Assembly (NCBI GenBank): GCA_027627225.1
Contig: CM051025.1
Span: 51,520,181-51,584,180, forward strand
Source of the DNA: Congeria kusceri
Taxonomy: Eukaryota > Mollusca > Bivalvia > Myida > Dreissenidae
Reading direction: 5' to 3'
DNA length: 64,000 nt
Shown here: piece after piece, positions 1 to 10,828 of the stretch
Layout: every line of letters starts with the position of its first letter
Numbering within the stretch: position 1 is the first letter of the stretch
Notes under the pieces: generated by a model
The model's input: the letters and a program-made list of their open reading frames with translations, nothing else
Database searches by the model: none
What the model was told of the DNA's origin: nothing
Position numbers and translations under genes: made by a program

Positions 1-212
1 GTATTTCTGTATTTTTCTATATTCTAGAAATCCGAAGAAACTTGCCATAAAAATCTGTTTTTGTCTTGTCGTTTATGGTGTCACTATAACTGTGTTCTGA
101 TATTTCACCATGTTTATGAGAATCCTATTCTACATCTATGCATCTGTGTACAAATACTAGTATGCGATAATTGGCAGTTCTATTGCTATTGCCAAGTGGT
201 TTACAAGTTTAT
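1..212. other. AT-rich sequence, no feature recognised
   Basis: No coding exon or repeat terminus that I can support. The short open frame here runs into the neighbouring SINE. Confidence 0.4.
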
Positions 213-515
213 TTGTTTGATTGGATTTTTGGCCGTATTAACAGTATTTCAGTCATATCACAACGGTCTGTTAACCTCCTATTTTCCTAGGCAAGCTTAG
301 CCAACCTAAGCGGTTTACCAGTACCACGTGGGCATACTTACCCCAGTAACTGACAACTGCCCTACTTGAATCAGAGGTGTGTGGGGGGGGGGAGCCTTAG
401 AAATAATTTCATGACCAAACCCCACACAAGTTATGTGGCCGGGCTATGGCTCGAACTAATGAACCCTGGATTGAGAGTCCAGCGCTCAACCAACTGAGCT
501 AGCCGGGCCCGGCAT
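213..515 (-). mobile_element. tRNA-derived SINE, family 1, full-length copy
   Basis: The head at the right end, read on the minus strand, is tRNA-like: GGCTAGCTCAGTTGGTTGAG (A box) and GTTCGAGCC (B box). The body is shared with 11429-11726, including the ATAACTTGTGTGGGG and CAGTTGTCAGTTACTGG blocks, and the tail is AT-rich with an AAAC-type end. The B-box arm is degraded, so this is not a functional tRNA gene. No clear target duplication was found. Confidence 0.75.
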
Positions 516-788
516 ATAAAAAGTGTTGCACTTTATCTGTCCTGTACAACTTTCTTCATTTTCTCTGCCAATTCATGCGTGACATCAAATTCTTACAGAC
601 TAACTCACAGCTAGGCTGGGATGGGTAGCAATTTACAGCCTGGGTTTCACATAGCAGTATCATCCATTGAAATAACTTATTTTTGGAAGTTATTGAATTA
701 TGTCAAGTATTTTCAGTTCACTATCGAGTACAGAGGGAATAATGTCGTTTGGTTTTTTATCATAATTGTGTAGTACCTATATAATAAT

Positions 789-1035
789 GCACCTATCAAT
801 ATTTTCCCCCAGGGGGGAGCAGCGGGCATATACGGAACTTTAGACTGAAAGCAATTCCCGACAGGCGTGAATTGACATGCCGAATAATTCCGGGTCCCGG
901 GGAATAGACTGTTTGGATTTTAGATCCTGGTAAAATTAGCCAAACCCTCCCCCCTGCCACCTATTAAGCATCCCCCATTGAGAGGATTTAGACAAAATTG
1001 CTTAGCTCTATGGCGGGGCAAATATTGATAGGTGC
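789..1035. mobile_element. MITE with GCACCTATCAATATTT terminal inverted repeats
   Basis: The ends are perfect inverted repeats: GCACCTATCAATATTT at the left and its complement at 1020-1035. They are flanked by 5-bp direct repeats ATAAT (784-788 and 1036-1040). At 247 bp with no coding capacity it is a non-autonomous DNA transposon; the superfamily is unassigned. Confidence 0.8.
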
Positions 1036-1040
1036 ATAAT

Positions 1041-2204
1041 GTGTTCAATATTTAAAAACTGATATGTAAATGTGATTTTTTGCAAAAACTGTATTACCAG
1101 AGTACTGTATGATAAACGGAATCAGCCTCACAGACATTTTCCCTTTTCTCGAAAAATGCATGGATGGACATTAGCCTCTTCCAGATTTTTCCAGAGTGGA
1201 TAATAACCCCTTCGCGATTTTTTAAACCTGGACATTAGACTCTTTCAAATGGGACACTAGTCCATACCAACCTATTCATCAGTCTATTCATCAGTCCATT
1301 TAAAGAAAAAGGAGTTGCAATAAAATTTAGATGTTCATTGTTCCTGTTTATTCCTGTAAATATCTTTTTAAAAATGTGCATTTTTTTAGTTGAGTTTATG
1401 CAGTTGTGAAAATAGTTTTATGTACTGGTACTGAAATATTCACATTGCATTGGGATTATTGTGTAATACTATATACTCATCATATAGTGAATTTGCTATT
1501 TTCCGCAAGTGCACAAATTGGAAGGGGCTAATGTCCTATTTGGAAGGGCTAACTTCCGCCACAGCAATTTTTTAGGAAGGGGATATTGTTTACGGGGCTA
1601 ATGTCCTTGATTCATCTGTACATGCATCGTATGTTAGCCTGTAATTTTTGTAGTGTTTAAAGTTAAGTATAGTAACAGATAAATGTGTTGAAATAAAAAT
1701 ATACATGTAATTTAATGGGTGCTTTTGGCATAAGAATGCAATGCATACAGTCAGTTGATATACTTTCTACATGTAAATGTTGGTTTCAATTAAGATTTTT
1801 AGTAAGTCTGTGTATATACACTGTTGTAACGTTTCTCATAACGTGTTGATAATGTTAATACAATTTGTATAAATGTTTTCTTCTAACTCTTCTAAATTAA
1901 AAATGGTGCCATGAGTTTTGTACAAATATAATGTGTTCTGTTATGGTAATGACTACTAATACTATGTGTACTTCCACATTATCTCTGTGAACTAAATTTG
2001 TTTTAAATTATCCATTTTTGGGGGCTATTTTAATTTATACAAGTATTCCTACAGTTAAAATACTGATACTTAAATTAGGTGTTGTTTATTGGGTGCAATG
2101 TTAGCCATTTCATATTTTCTGGTACCAACAGTTTCTAAACACTATGCTTTAATTTAACTGGATTTTTAATGGAGCTGATTTTAAGAACATATTCAGTTGC
2201 AGTG
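1041..2204. other. No gene; degenerate inverted pair inside
   Basis: A stretch around 1145-1260 (ACATTAGCCTCTTCC) is an imperfect inverted copy of 1497-1612 (GGAAGGGGCTAATGTCC), suggesting an old foldback element. Nothing else is recognised. Confidence 0.4.
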
Positions 2205-2325
2205 TTTGTTTGTTTTGATTTTTCACCGTTTTTAACAGTATTTCAGTTCAGTCATATCACGGCGGTCAGTTAACCTACTCAAACTTTTTTTGCTGGGCAA
2301 GCTTAGCCGATCTAAGCGGGCGCAA
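2205..2325 (-). mobile_element. SINE family 1, truncated copy (3' part only)
   Basis: Carries the block CAGTATTTCAGTTCAGTCAT...CGGCGGTCAGTTAACCTACTC shared with the ends of the copies at 213-515 and 11429-11726, but lacks the tRNA-like head. 5'-truncation is usual for retroposed SINEs. Confidence 0.65.
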
Positions 2326-2514
2326 ATAAAACTAAGTATAATTTTACTACACATTTGGATCAGCCAATATTCAATATTTTTAAAGAACATGTTTATTTTA
2401 TTACGTGTATATACAAGAGTATTTGTATGAACAAAACACATACCTCATATAGCCTGTAAATACCTGATATAAAATGGCATGTTGCTAGTATGGTTTGGCT
2501 ATCTCTTGTTAGGA

Positions 2515-2722
2515 AAAAAAAAATTGTGTTTTGGGCAACCCGACACTACCTAGCGAAAAAAAACCGACCCTCAAGTTTTTGGCGACGATTATTCTCCGTG
2601 AAATCCGTATTCGTCAGATTTTAGATGATTTTCAATATTTTTTGACATAAATGTGTCTTTAAAAAAAGTTAGAAAAAAAAAACAACTCGATCCCAACCCT
2701 GCCCGAAATACACAATTTTTTT
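2515..2722. mobile_element. MITE with AAATTGTGT...GGGCA inverted ends
   Basis: Left end AAAAATTGTGTTTTGGGCA and right end TGCCCGAAATACACAATTTTT are imperfect inverted repeats around an ~170-bp non-coding core. Flanks are homopolymeric, so the exact target duplication cannot be read. Confidence 0.6.
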
Positions 2723-5691
2723 GGGGCCTTATTGAAAGCTTTTGGGTTTTTTTAAGTCTGAATGCTGTTGGGGACCTTTTTTTTAGTGCTCATTAAATAT
2801 GTTTTTGCTGACATTTATCATTTAAAGGCAGATATTTTTGTGTTCCTGATTTTGTATTCTTTTCAGTCCATTATTAGCTATAATGTTGTTAAAATTTAAA
2901 TCTGTGTAAATCATATATTGTTTTCTTTGTAATGCAGAAAATTTGAACGTAGCAGTAAGTAAAAAATATATAGGTGTGTGTATGATAAATATGTGATTAA
3001 AATGTATCTCAAAGAAAAAATGCGCCGTAAACTACTGGTAATTCTTACTTTGAAACTTTTTTCTTCCTCTGTTGTTGTGAAGATTTTTATAAGCCATTGT
3101 GCATACAAGATATTCGTGTATTACTGGTACTTAGACTACAGCTTGTTTGATCTTTATGGATTTTCCTGGTGAAAAGTTTTGTTTTATGAAATAATATATT
3201 CCCTCTTTATATATTATGTTCATGTATTATATTTTGAATGATTTGGTATCAAAATTGTTTGTTCGTAAATAATGTATTGGATTATTATGTATTTTGCAAT
3301 GTAAGTTTTACATATTGCTAGAAATAACTTTCTGTATATTGATTATACTTACAGGAGACCATATAATATTTTATTCATCATGTGGATTTGAACAGAATAT
3401 AGGCCAAAGCATATTAAATTCACACATTTGAATTGTAATAAAGCACTCTTTTGGTTTGGTCTTTCTTTGGAACACAAAGAAAAATTGTGTTTTATTTGTA
3501 CCATATACCAGTTATATTTTTTCTTTATTGCTTATTGCAATGAAATCACTTAAATGATATACTATAACACAAGTGTATACCGGTACACAGTACTTAGTGT
3601 TTTATCCAGACCAAATCAGCGTGGCGCCGCACCACACCCCTTTATTGATCCGCCACCCTTCCTTTTCAAAGGCAATTAGTGCCTCGTGCCCTCTTATCTA
3701 TTTTCTGTATTGCCCTTAACGAGGGCCCTTTGTGATGGCATGTTATGGTATATTAATCTGTGACCAACTGATAAGATCAGCTGTAGGGGCAGTCAGCTTA
3801 GGAGTTTGTGTCCAGATACAATAAAACATTCTGATTTTGTTTTTAAAATGAGTGTAAATTGTCTGCTTTTAACAGCCTTGTTTTTATTTGCAATTGATAA
3901 CATGTTTCGTCAATTTTTATGATAAACTTAATTGATAATAAAGGGCAGAATGCATATAAACAAAGACTCAATGTGATATTCAATCACTAATTATAAAAAA
4001 CTACATCCGTATACAAGATTTCTTTCGATCATAAAAACATCCATAAAAAACGAATTACAAAACAGAACTACTATAACCTGTTATGCCTTTTTTAACAGTG
4101 TCACCACGCACAAAATACCCTTTTCCCAAGTCAAGCGCCACGCCCCTCTGCCCTTCTTGATTAAACAATAGTACTTCTTCTGTCATATGTGGCTGTCTAA
4201 GATCACTTTTGACCTAGATTTATTGCGATAATTATGCAGCGGGAAAATTGAATGCCAATATAATTGGGCAAATTTTCTAATTTGAGCGAATGCAAACTTC
4301 AAACCATGGTTTAACGTATACCAATAACTGTTGCATACTTTTGGGGAATAAACATTTACATAATTGTTTACATAAGCGGTTAAAATGAAGTTATAAACAT
4401 ATCCTCGACATATACTCTAGAACTGAGGCTAATTATGAACGTATTTTTTTTATTGTATGCCATAAACAGAATGCTATATTCATTCACGTAACGAAATAAA
4501 CTATTTTGTTTAGCCTACATTTATATAAGCGTTACGCTCTATAAATAGCAATTGTGCAATGTTCCCATGCATAATCTCACTCACAGGGTTGCCGTTCCAT
4601 GTAGCCCATTGATTATAGCGAGTTCATCGCATTCCAGAAACAGTAGTGGCATTCTAAAAATAGCGCGCGTAGCTAGCAACGGCTGTATAGCTGTGTTACA
4701 TGCATCAATAATAGCGTTCAGAGAATCATAAACCTAAAAATTTCAATAAATGTGGAATTTATATTATAAACTTACTGTTAATTTGATTTAAAATTGTGGT
4801 TACGATTTATTAACGATTATTTTTAATTGCATCTTTCTATCAACTTCTCCAGTAGATGTTATTTAGTCTGTAAAAAGATGCTACATTTTCTATAGATAAA
4901 ATGTTATGAAAGAAGATCCGGGATATGTCTAATTGTTATTCGCGTAGCATGAATACACAATTTTCAATACTAATTATGCAAAGGAACCCTTGATATATCA
5001 TATTTCTACTGATATAATTTAAAATCGTCATTGTCTAATGAATTTTTATGTTTGCGTTATCAAAAATAAAGTCTTAACATTTCAACAATCGCTGAATGTT
5101 CCCTGACTATTGTTTTTTATTGGGATACACAGTATACATGCTTATTTGACTTCAAATCGTTATTATATTAGATAACTACCATGAATGGTATATTACCGGT
5201 ACTATAAATAACTATATAGACTCGTCTGATACATAATAATTTTAATTCATTCCCGAAATTATTTTCTTACATTGTTAATTTGTTAAATTGGCTTGACAAA
5301 TTCAGATAACAATTATGTTAACCTAAATTATTTTGGTTATTCATATATCACCGGTGGAAAAATGGAGTTGTATGATTGGTTTATTCACGGCATAGATATT
5401 AATTATAATTTTATTTAATTTTTAAATTTTTAAATTTATCAAATTAACTTTTGGGTCCGAGAAGTTTTCTTACAGTGTCCGAAAAATCTGGGGTCCAATA
5501 AGTCCCCTAATATTGGTGGGGACCAAAAAATCTGGGATCTGAGAAGTCACGTAACCGATCATCCTGGTCGTCTGTTTAGGTGATTTTTAAATGACTTCTC
5601 AATATTAATTTCAACGCCGATTGTCTTTTTTAAAGACATTCCTTGTTTTTACTGCACAGCGCAATAAATCTACGTAACCATACATGGTGTA
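2723..5691. other. AT-rich stretch without recognised genes
   Basis: Short open frames only, including a complementary pair near 2911-3172, with no recognisable protein. A run near 5450-5555 repeats a TCCGAGAAGT/TCTGGGGTCC motif in a short degenerate array. Confidence 0.4.
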
Positions 5692-7469
5692 TTTTTTAGT
5701 TCACCTGAGCACAGTCTGTGTCCGGCGTCCGTCTTCAACATTTTACTTCAAACAACTTCTTATCTGAAACCAATCCCTGTCCAGACTGGTATTCACGCGT
5801 AACTTTCCGTCCGAAGTACCGATTGTAAACGACGATGCCGTTCCGGATTTCGACGAAATGCTGAATGTGAGATCTGCGTTGGCTCCTGTATCACAACAGT
5901 CTTCTGGGGACGGGATGGCCACATCGATAAATATTTATCGCACACACGTCCGTCCAACTATGTTTAAAATATGCGTTGGCAAAAACATAATTTTATTTAA
6001 AAGTTTTGATAAAGATATTCGGTTGTTTTTATCAATTTGTTTAGAAACACATAAAAGCAACCTGATACATGTAAGAATGAATGTAAGACAACTAAATTAA
6101 GTCTACTTCATTTTGAACGATCCTCTTTATTTCAATAACTTAATATTATGCAATAACCTATATAATTCCCATCGTATTGTTGACTTGGTATCTTTCTTTG
6201 TATACATTAATTTAGTAGCACATCTTAAGACATTCGCGTCTGCTACCTATAATACCATATATGCAGTTTGACCTTATTAGTAACCGACCATCAATTAATT
6301 AATCAAAGACTTTTGGTCGGAAAATCAATTAATTAATCAAAGACTTTTGGTGGGAACATTATTCATGTCACTACTTAATGGTTAAATGTGTTAATTTGAG
6401 CAATATTTTTCAAATATTTGGCAAATGTCCGGGAGGGCATATGTCCGCCTGACTAAAAACAATCGTGAGGGCATATGTCGGAGAGGGCATGTGTCCGGAT
6501 ACCAATTCCTTCAAGTCATTTTGATTTGTTAAAAAAAATGGCCGCAGGGGGCGTGGCAGTTTTCCTTATATAGCTATATTGAAAACTTTAAAAATCTTGT
6601 CTGAAACCACTGGCTGGATTTTAAAATAATTTCACATACATGTTCATTGGGTGACCCTCTTCCAAATTCCTTGAAATTATTTTGATTCGTTAAAAAACAT
6701 TGCCACCAGGGGGGCGGGCCAGTTTTCCTTATATATAACTAAATTGAAAACTTCAAAAAAATCTCGTCGGAAACCACTGGCTGGATTTCAAAATAAGTCC
6801 TTGGGTGACCCTCTACCAAATTCATTGAAATCATTTTGATTTGTTAAAAAACATGGACGACAGGGGGCGTGGCAGTTTTCCGTATATGACTATATTGAAA
6901 ACTTTTAAAATCTTATAATCTGAAACCACTGGCTGGATTTCAAAATAATTTCATAGAAATGTTCCTTGGGTGACCCTCTACCAAATTCCTTGAAATCATT
7001 TTGATTTGTTAAAAAACATGGCCGCCAGGGGGCGGGGCAGTTTTCCGTATATGGCTATATTGAAAACTTTTTAAATCTTGGCTGAAACCACTGGCTGGAT
7101 TTCATAATAATTTCACGTAAATGTTCCTTGGGTGACCCTTTTGTCAAATTCCTTGAAATCATTTTGATTTGTTAAAAAACGTGGCAGCCAGGGTGCGGGG
7201 CAGTTTTCCTTGTATGGCTATATTGAAAACTTTAAAAATATTGTCTGAAACCACTAGCTAAATTTCAAAATAATTTCACATACATGTTCCTTGGGTGACT
7301 GTCTACCAAATTCCTGGAAATCATTTTGATTTGTTAAAAATAATGGCCGCCGGGGGGCGGGACAGTTTTCCTTATGGCTATATTGAAATCTTAAACAATC
7401 TATTTGTTAAAAGCCATTATGATGCTTTACACTCAGGTAAGCGACCTAGGACCATCTTGGCCCTCTTGT
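5692..7469 (-). mobile_element. Tandem-core Helitron-like ('pearl'-type) element, minus, interrupted
   Basis: Read on the minus strand it begins ACAAGAGGGCC with the hairpin and TIR of the 17684 and 24691 elements, and ends at GTTCACCTGAG...TTTTTT (plus strand 5692-5715), the complement of their GAGCTAAAAA end. The core at ~6490-7400 is about five ~165-bp units (e.g. TTTTGATTTGTTAAAAAACA, GAAACCACTGGCTGGATTTC). These differ in sequence from the cores of the other copies. The 5790-6480 part is not homologous to the family and looks inserted. Confidence 0.65.
6291..6353. repeat. Short tandem duplication, ~31-34 bp x2
   Basis: Two adjacent copies of TCAATTAATTAATCAAAGAC with TTTTGGT following, inside the non-homologous segment of the 5692-7469 element. 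Confidence 0.7.
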
Positions 7470-8017
7470 TTGAAGTATCTTGATGTTTGGTCAGTTTCAG
7501 GTGAATTGCTAAATTTACATACAAACTGACCTTATTTGAACATTGTCAAAGATATGTTATAACAATATTAACTTCAACACGCACACCGTTTTCAGCAAAT
7601 TAAAGTAATTAAAATGGATAGGTTTAATTGGGTTAGATAATAATGTGACATCTTTTACATGTTTCTATAATGTAATTTTCGGTTTGTGTCAAATGCGTTT
7701 CCTCCTGCGACTGCTAATCAATATACATGTACTGCAAGATGTTTGCACGTTTGGGATACACAAATAAAGTTACAAAATTATAGTTGTTCTTCATCTTTGT
7801 TCTATGGTCTTTTGGTGACTTTATAATTGAAACCAGCCAAACTTCTTCCTTCATTGTACGACATCTAATTGAAAAAATAAGAACTTGTAACAATCCATAG
7901 GATCTGTTATATTGTTTCCATGCCTCGGCAATACACATGGAGATTTTATGGGAAGCAGTTATAAATGTTCAACATGTACAAACTGTGGGTCTTTTGAAAA
8001 TATAGCGATTGCATAAC
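7470..8017. other. No recognised feature
   Basis: AT-rich with short open frames only. Nothing in it resembles an exon or a repeat terminus that I can support. Confidence 0.35.
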
Positions 8018-8356
8018 CAGTGGTGTGGAAATCCTTCGCCCGATTTGTCCGACGCAGGTAATTTTACTGTCGGACAAATGGATTTTTCCTGTCTACATGT
8101 CCATGGACAAGTACATTTTTAGGGTGTAAAAATGATGTTTAAGGTGGACTTTGATTATCATATTATTATACCCTTATATATTTGAATGACAAATTGTGTT
8201 TTATTTATAATTTTATAAAAAAATATATCAGGAAGGCCTGGAATAAAAGCTCTATTTTTGTTTGGACAAGTGACTGTTGTTTGCGTAGAAGTAGATATTT
8301 GCCATGAACTTGTCCATGGACAAATTAATAATTGTGATATTTCCACAACCATGATA
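8018..8356. mobile_element. Possible MITE, imperfect TIR GGTGTGGAAAT
   Basis: Left end CAGTGGTGTGGAAATCC and right end ATATTTCCACAACCATG are imperfect inverted repeats, with internal inverted TTGTCCATGGACAA motifs. ATAAC occurs outside both ends. The assignment is tentative. Confidence 0.4.
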
Positions 8357-8527
8357 ACATAATATTGATGCCCGTTAACCTGATCATTCACCCAAATTTT
8401 GTCATACATGTAAAACTAAAATACTTCTGCATAAGGTGTCAAATGACTGTCTTGTTTTCTTTTGCAGAATATTAGTTTTGATATTTGCACAATATGTATA
8501 GCCATGTGTATATTTATTGAATAAAAA

Positions 8528-8795
8528 ATATGAGGGGCGTCATGAGAAAACTGGTCTTAATGCATGTGCGTAAAGTGTCGTTCCGGATAAGCCTGTGCAG
8601 TCCGCACAGGCTAATCCGCGACGGCACTTTCCGCTTTTATGGTATTTTCTGTTTCAAGGGAGTCTCTTCTAACCATAAATCCACTTTAGGCAGAAAGTGC
8701 CTTCCTGGATCAGCCTGTGCGGACTGCACAGGCTGATCCGGGACGACACTTTACGCACATGCATTAAGACTGGTTTTCCCACGACACTCCACATA
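8528..8795. mobile_element. Double-hairpin palindromic MITE, copy 1
   Basis: The ~265-bp family has ~50-bp outer inverted repeats (CTTAATGCATGTGCGTAAAG near one end and its complement at the other). Each arm also contains its own perfect foldback, AGCCTGTGCAGTCCGCACAG-type. ATAT/CATAT flanks are seen. Short open frames across it are accidents of the palindrome. Confidence 0.85.
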
Positions 8796-10410
8796 TTCGC
8801 AAGAAACACATAAATCGATAATAATTCCTTTAATACACAATGTATATCACAATATTGCACTGAAATGATACAATAACAGTAAACTGTGTGGCTGCAAATG
8901 TTACAATACACCAGGAACGAATCAACTAGTCACATATGTCCAGTGCTACCTGCTTATAATGTACTATATACGACCTTCACTTTATCAAAACTATAATTGT
9001 TCACAATGCAAAAAATGTTAGAAGGTTTCATCTTTTAGTCTGTCTTAAAGAGGGACCATACAATTTTGTATGAAAATTATAATGTAAAACCACCCACTGA
9101 TTCTAATGATGTCAGTCTATTTTTTGAATAATATAATCAATGTTGAGAATAACCTATGTTCATAAATAAATATTAAGAGAAAAAATTAAAACTAAAATAA
9201 TACTTTGCTTCGCAGCGAACTATTATATTCATGTATACACAGCGTCTAGACAAATCAATTGATGACGCATGCACAGTCCTAATTTTCTCATTCCAAACCG
9301 AATAAAGCCGTTGATGTATGATAAACTGGTCTGTATCGCAAGAAAATATATATTTGCATTTTTCTATAAGAGAAATAGTTTTTGTCGATGTTGATGTTAT
9401 TTTATGTTATATATAACAGTGTTTTGTTGGTAGGTAATGACAGAGACATGAAATAAATCTCTCTTTAATAGAATCTTTACAAGAAACATATAACTTTCTG
9501 CCATTTGCCACAAAAATGTTAGTTTACGCATATATAAACAATTGTGTATAAATAACGTTATTTCAGAAACATGCTCCTGAACCAAATTTTCTTAAACAAG
9601 TAAATACTCGAGACCAAGATACATTATATATCCATCTAATTTATGACTGGGCCAAACAAATTCAACGCAGCAATGCCAAATATTTCTATTCAATATCAAA
9701 AGATTAAATATAATGTGTAAGTTCGTTGCACATCGCGTACCCGAATCATGTACAACAATTAAATACCTTTCAATAATACAAATGCTATATTGTGTGGTTG
9801 CCACTAACATAGCGCTGCATTTTATAAATATGTAATATATATAATATAATGACAAACTGTTGTTTTATCATTATTGAAAGCATATCTAGGATATCAAGAA
9901 GTAAACAAGCATTATTTAGTATGTGTCTCGAAAATAACTGGGGCATTTTCATTTTGAAAATAAAAGTAACTCTTCAATGTTTTCACTCCGGAAATTTCCT
10001 GGAAACATTTTTAAGTAAACAAAGTTAAAATACAGAAACAACACAGATTACTAAGTCAACATTTTACTGACTAGTCAAAAGAAACTGGGTACTCCATACT
10101 GTTATCCTTTTGCAGAGTTATCTCTTATCTGTATTTTATATACATATTTGATATATTTTAAATACATACAGTTGTAATATCTATGAAACAAAACCAGTAA
10201 CTAAAACAGAAATATACACATATTACTGTAGTCTTAAAAGAAAAAAACCTGGTATTTTTGTCAGTGATTTTTTTCCTTCTTGTTTTCATTAATGTTACAA
10301 AATTTAACTGTGTAGCTGTGAAACAAAATCCACAATTCACAATTGTTTTCCTTGAAATTTTGCAGAATCCTACACACCAATATGCCAAGATGAACTCATG
10401 CTTTGATCCA
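8796..10410 (-). other. Presumed EXOC1 3' flank / 3'UTR, no gene seen
   Basis: AT-rich sequence downstream of the stop. Short open frames have no recognisable product. The transcript end must lie somewhere here or further left; I did not find a poly(A) signal I would defend. Confidence 0.4.
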
Positions 10411-10648
10411 CACCTAAACTCAGTGTGATTGCACAATATTTGAGACCTCCAGAACATTGTTAATTGTGAATTTGATGGTGATTTTTTACCTATACATAGA
10501 GTTTACAGTATATTAAATGTGAATACACAATGGAGAAATCAATTTTTTTTTTTTAGAAGTTCAAATATCTAGTATTCACTAACACCTAAACTCAAAATGA
10601 TTGTGCAATACTGCACGAGAACTCGGAAGATTTTCAATGGTGAATGGT
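10411..10648 (-). pseudogene. Decayed tandem copies of the EXOC1 exon 24 tail
   Basis: Two segments, 10411-10480 and 10583-10648, are clear nucleotide copies of 10667-10735, the end of the last coding exon with its stop. Read on the minus strand, the distal copy still spells NNVLEVSNIVQSH followed by TGA. The nearer copy has small indels and reads off-frame. Spacing of about 84 and 172 nt suggests an ~85-nt tandem unit with a lost or very diverged middle copy. They probably lie in the 3'UTR and are not expected to be translated. Confidence 0.8.
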
Positions 10649-10675
10649 TATATCACAATTACACTGTATCTAAAC

Positions 10676-10828
10676 TCAGTGTGACTGTGCAATATTGGAG
10701 AAAAACTCTAGAACATTGTCAATGGTGAACTCCAGAGTGATGTTGGAGTCGGGGTAGCACTTTCTGATCAGTTCCTCGTAGGACTTGTACTGAGCTATGA
10801 ACTCTCCCTGCATTGACACCCAGACAAC
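10676..10828 (-). CDS. EXOC1: EXOC1 terminal coding exon 24 (residues 830-879, stop)
   Basis: Starts [20 protein letters not shown] and ends SNIAQSH then TGA at 10676-10678. No certain poly(A) signal was assigned. The last ~65 nt recur in decayed form downstream (10411-10648). Confidence 0.97.
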   Translation of the reverse strand, partial: VVWVSMQGEFIAQYKSYEELIRKCYPDSNITLEFTIDNVLEFFSNIAQSH

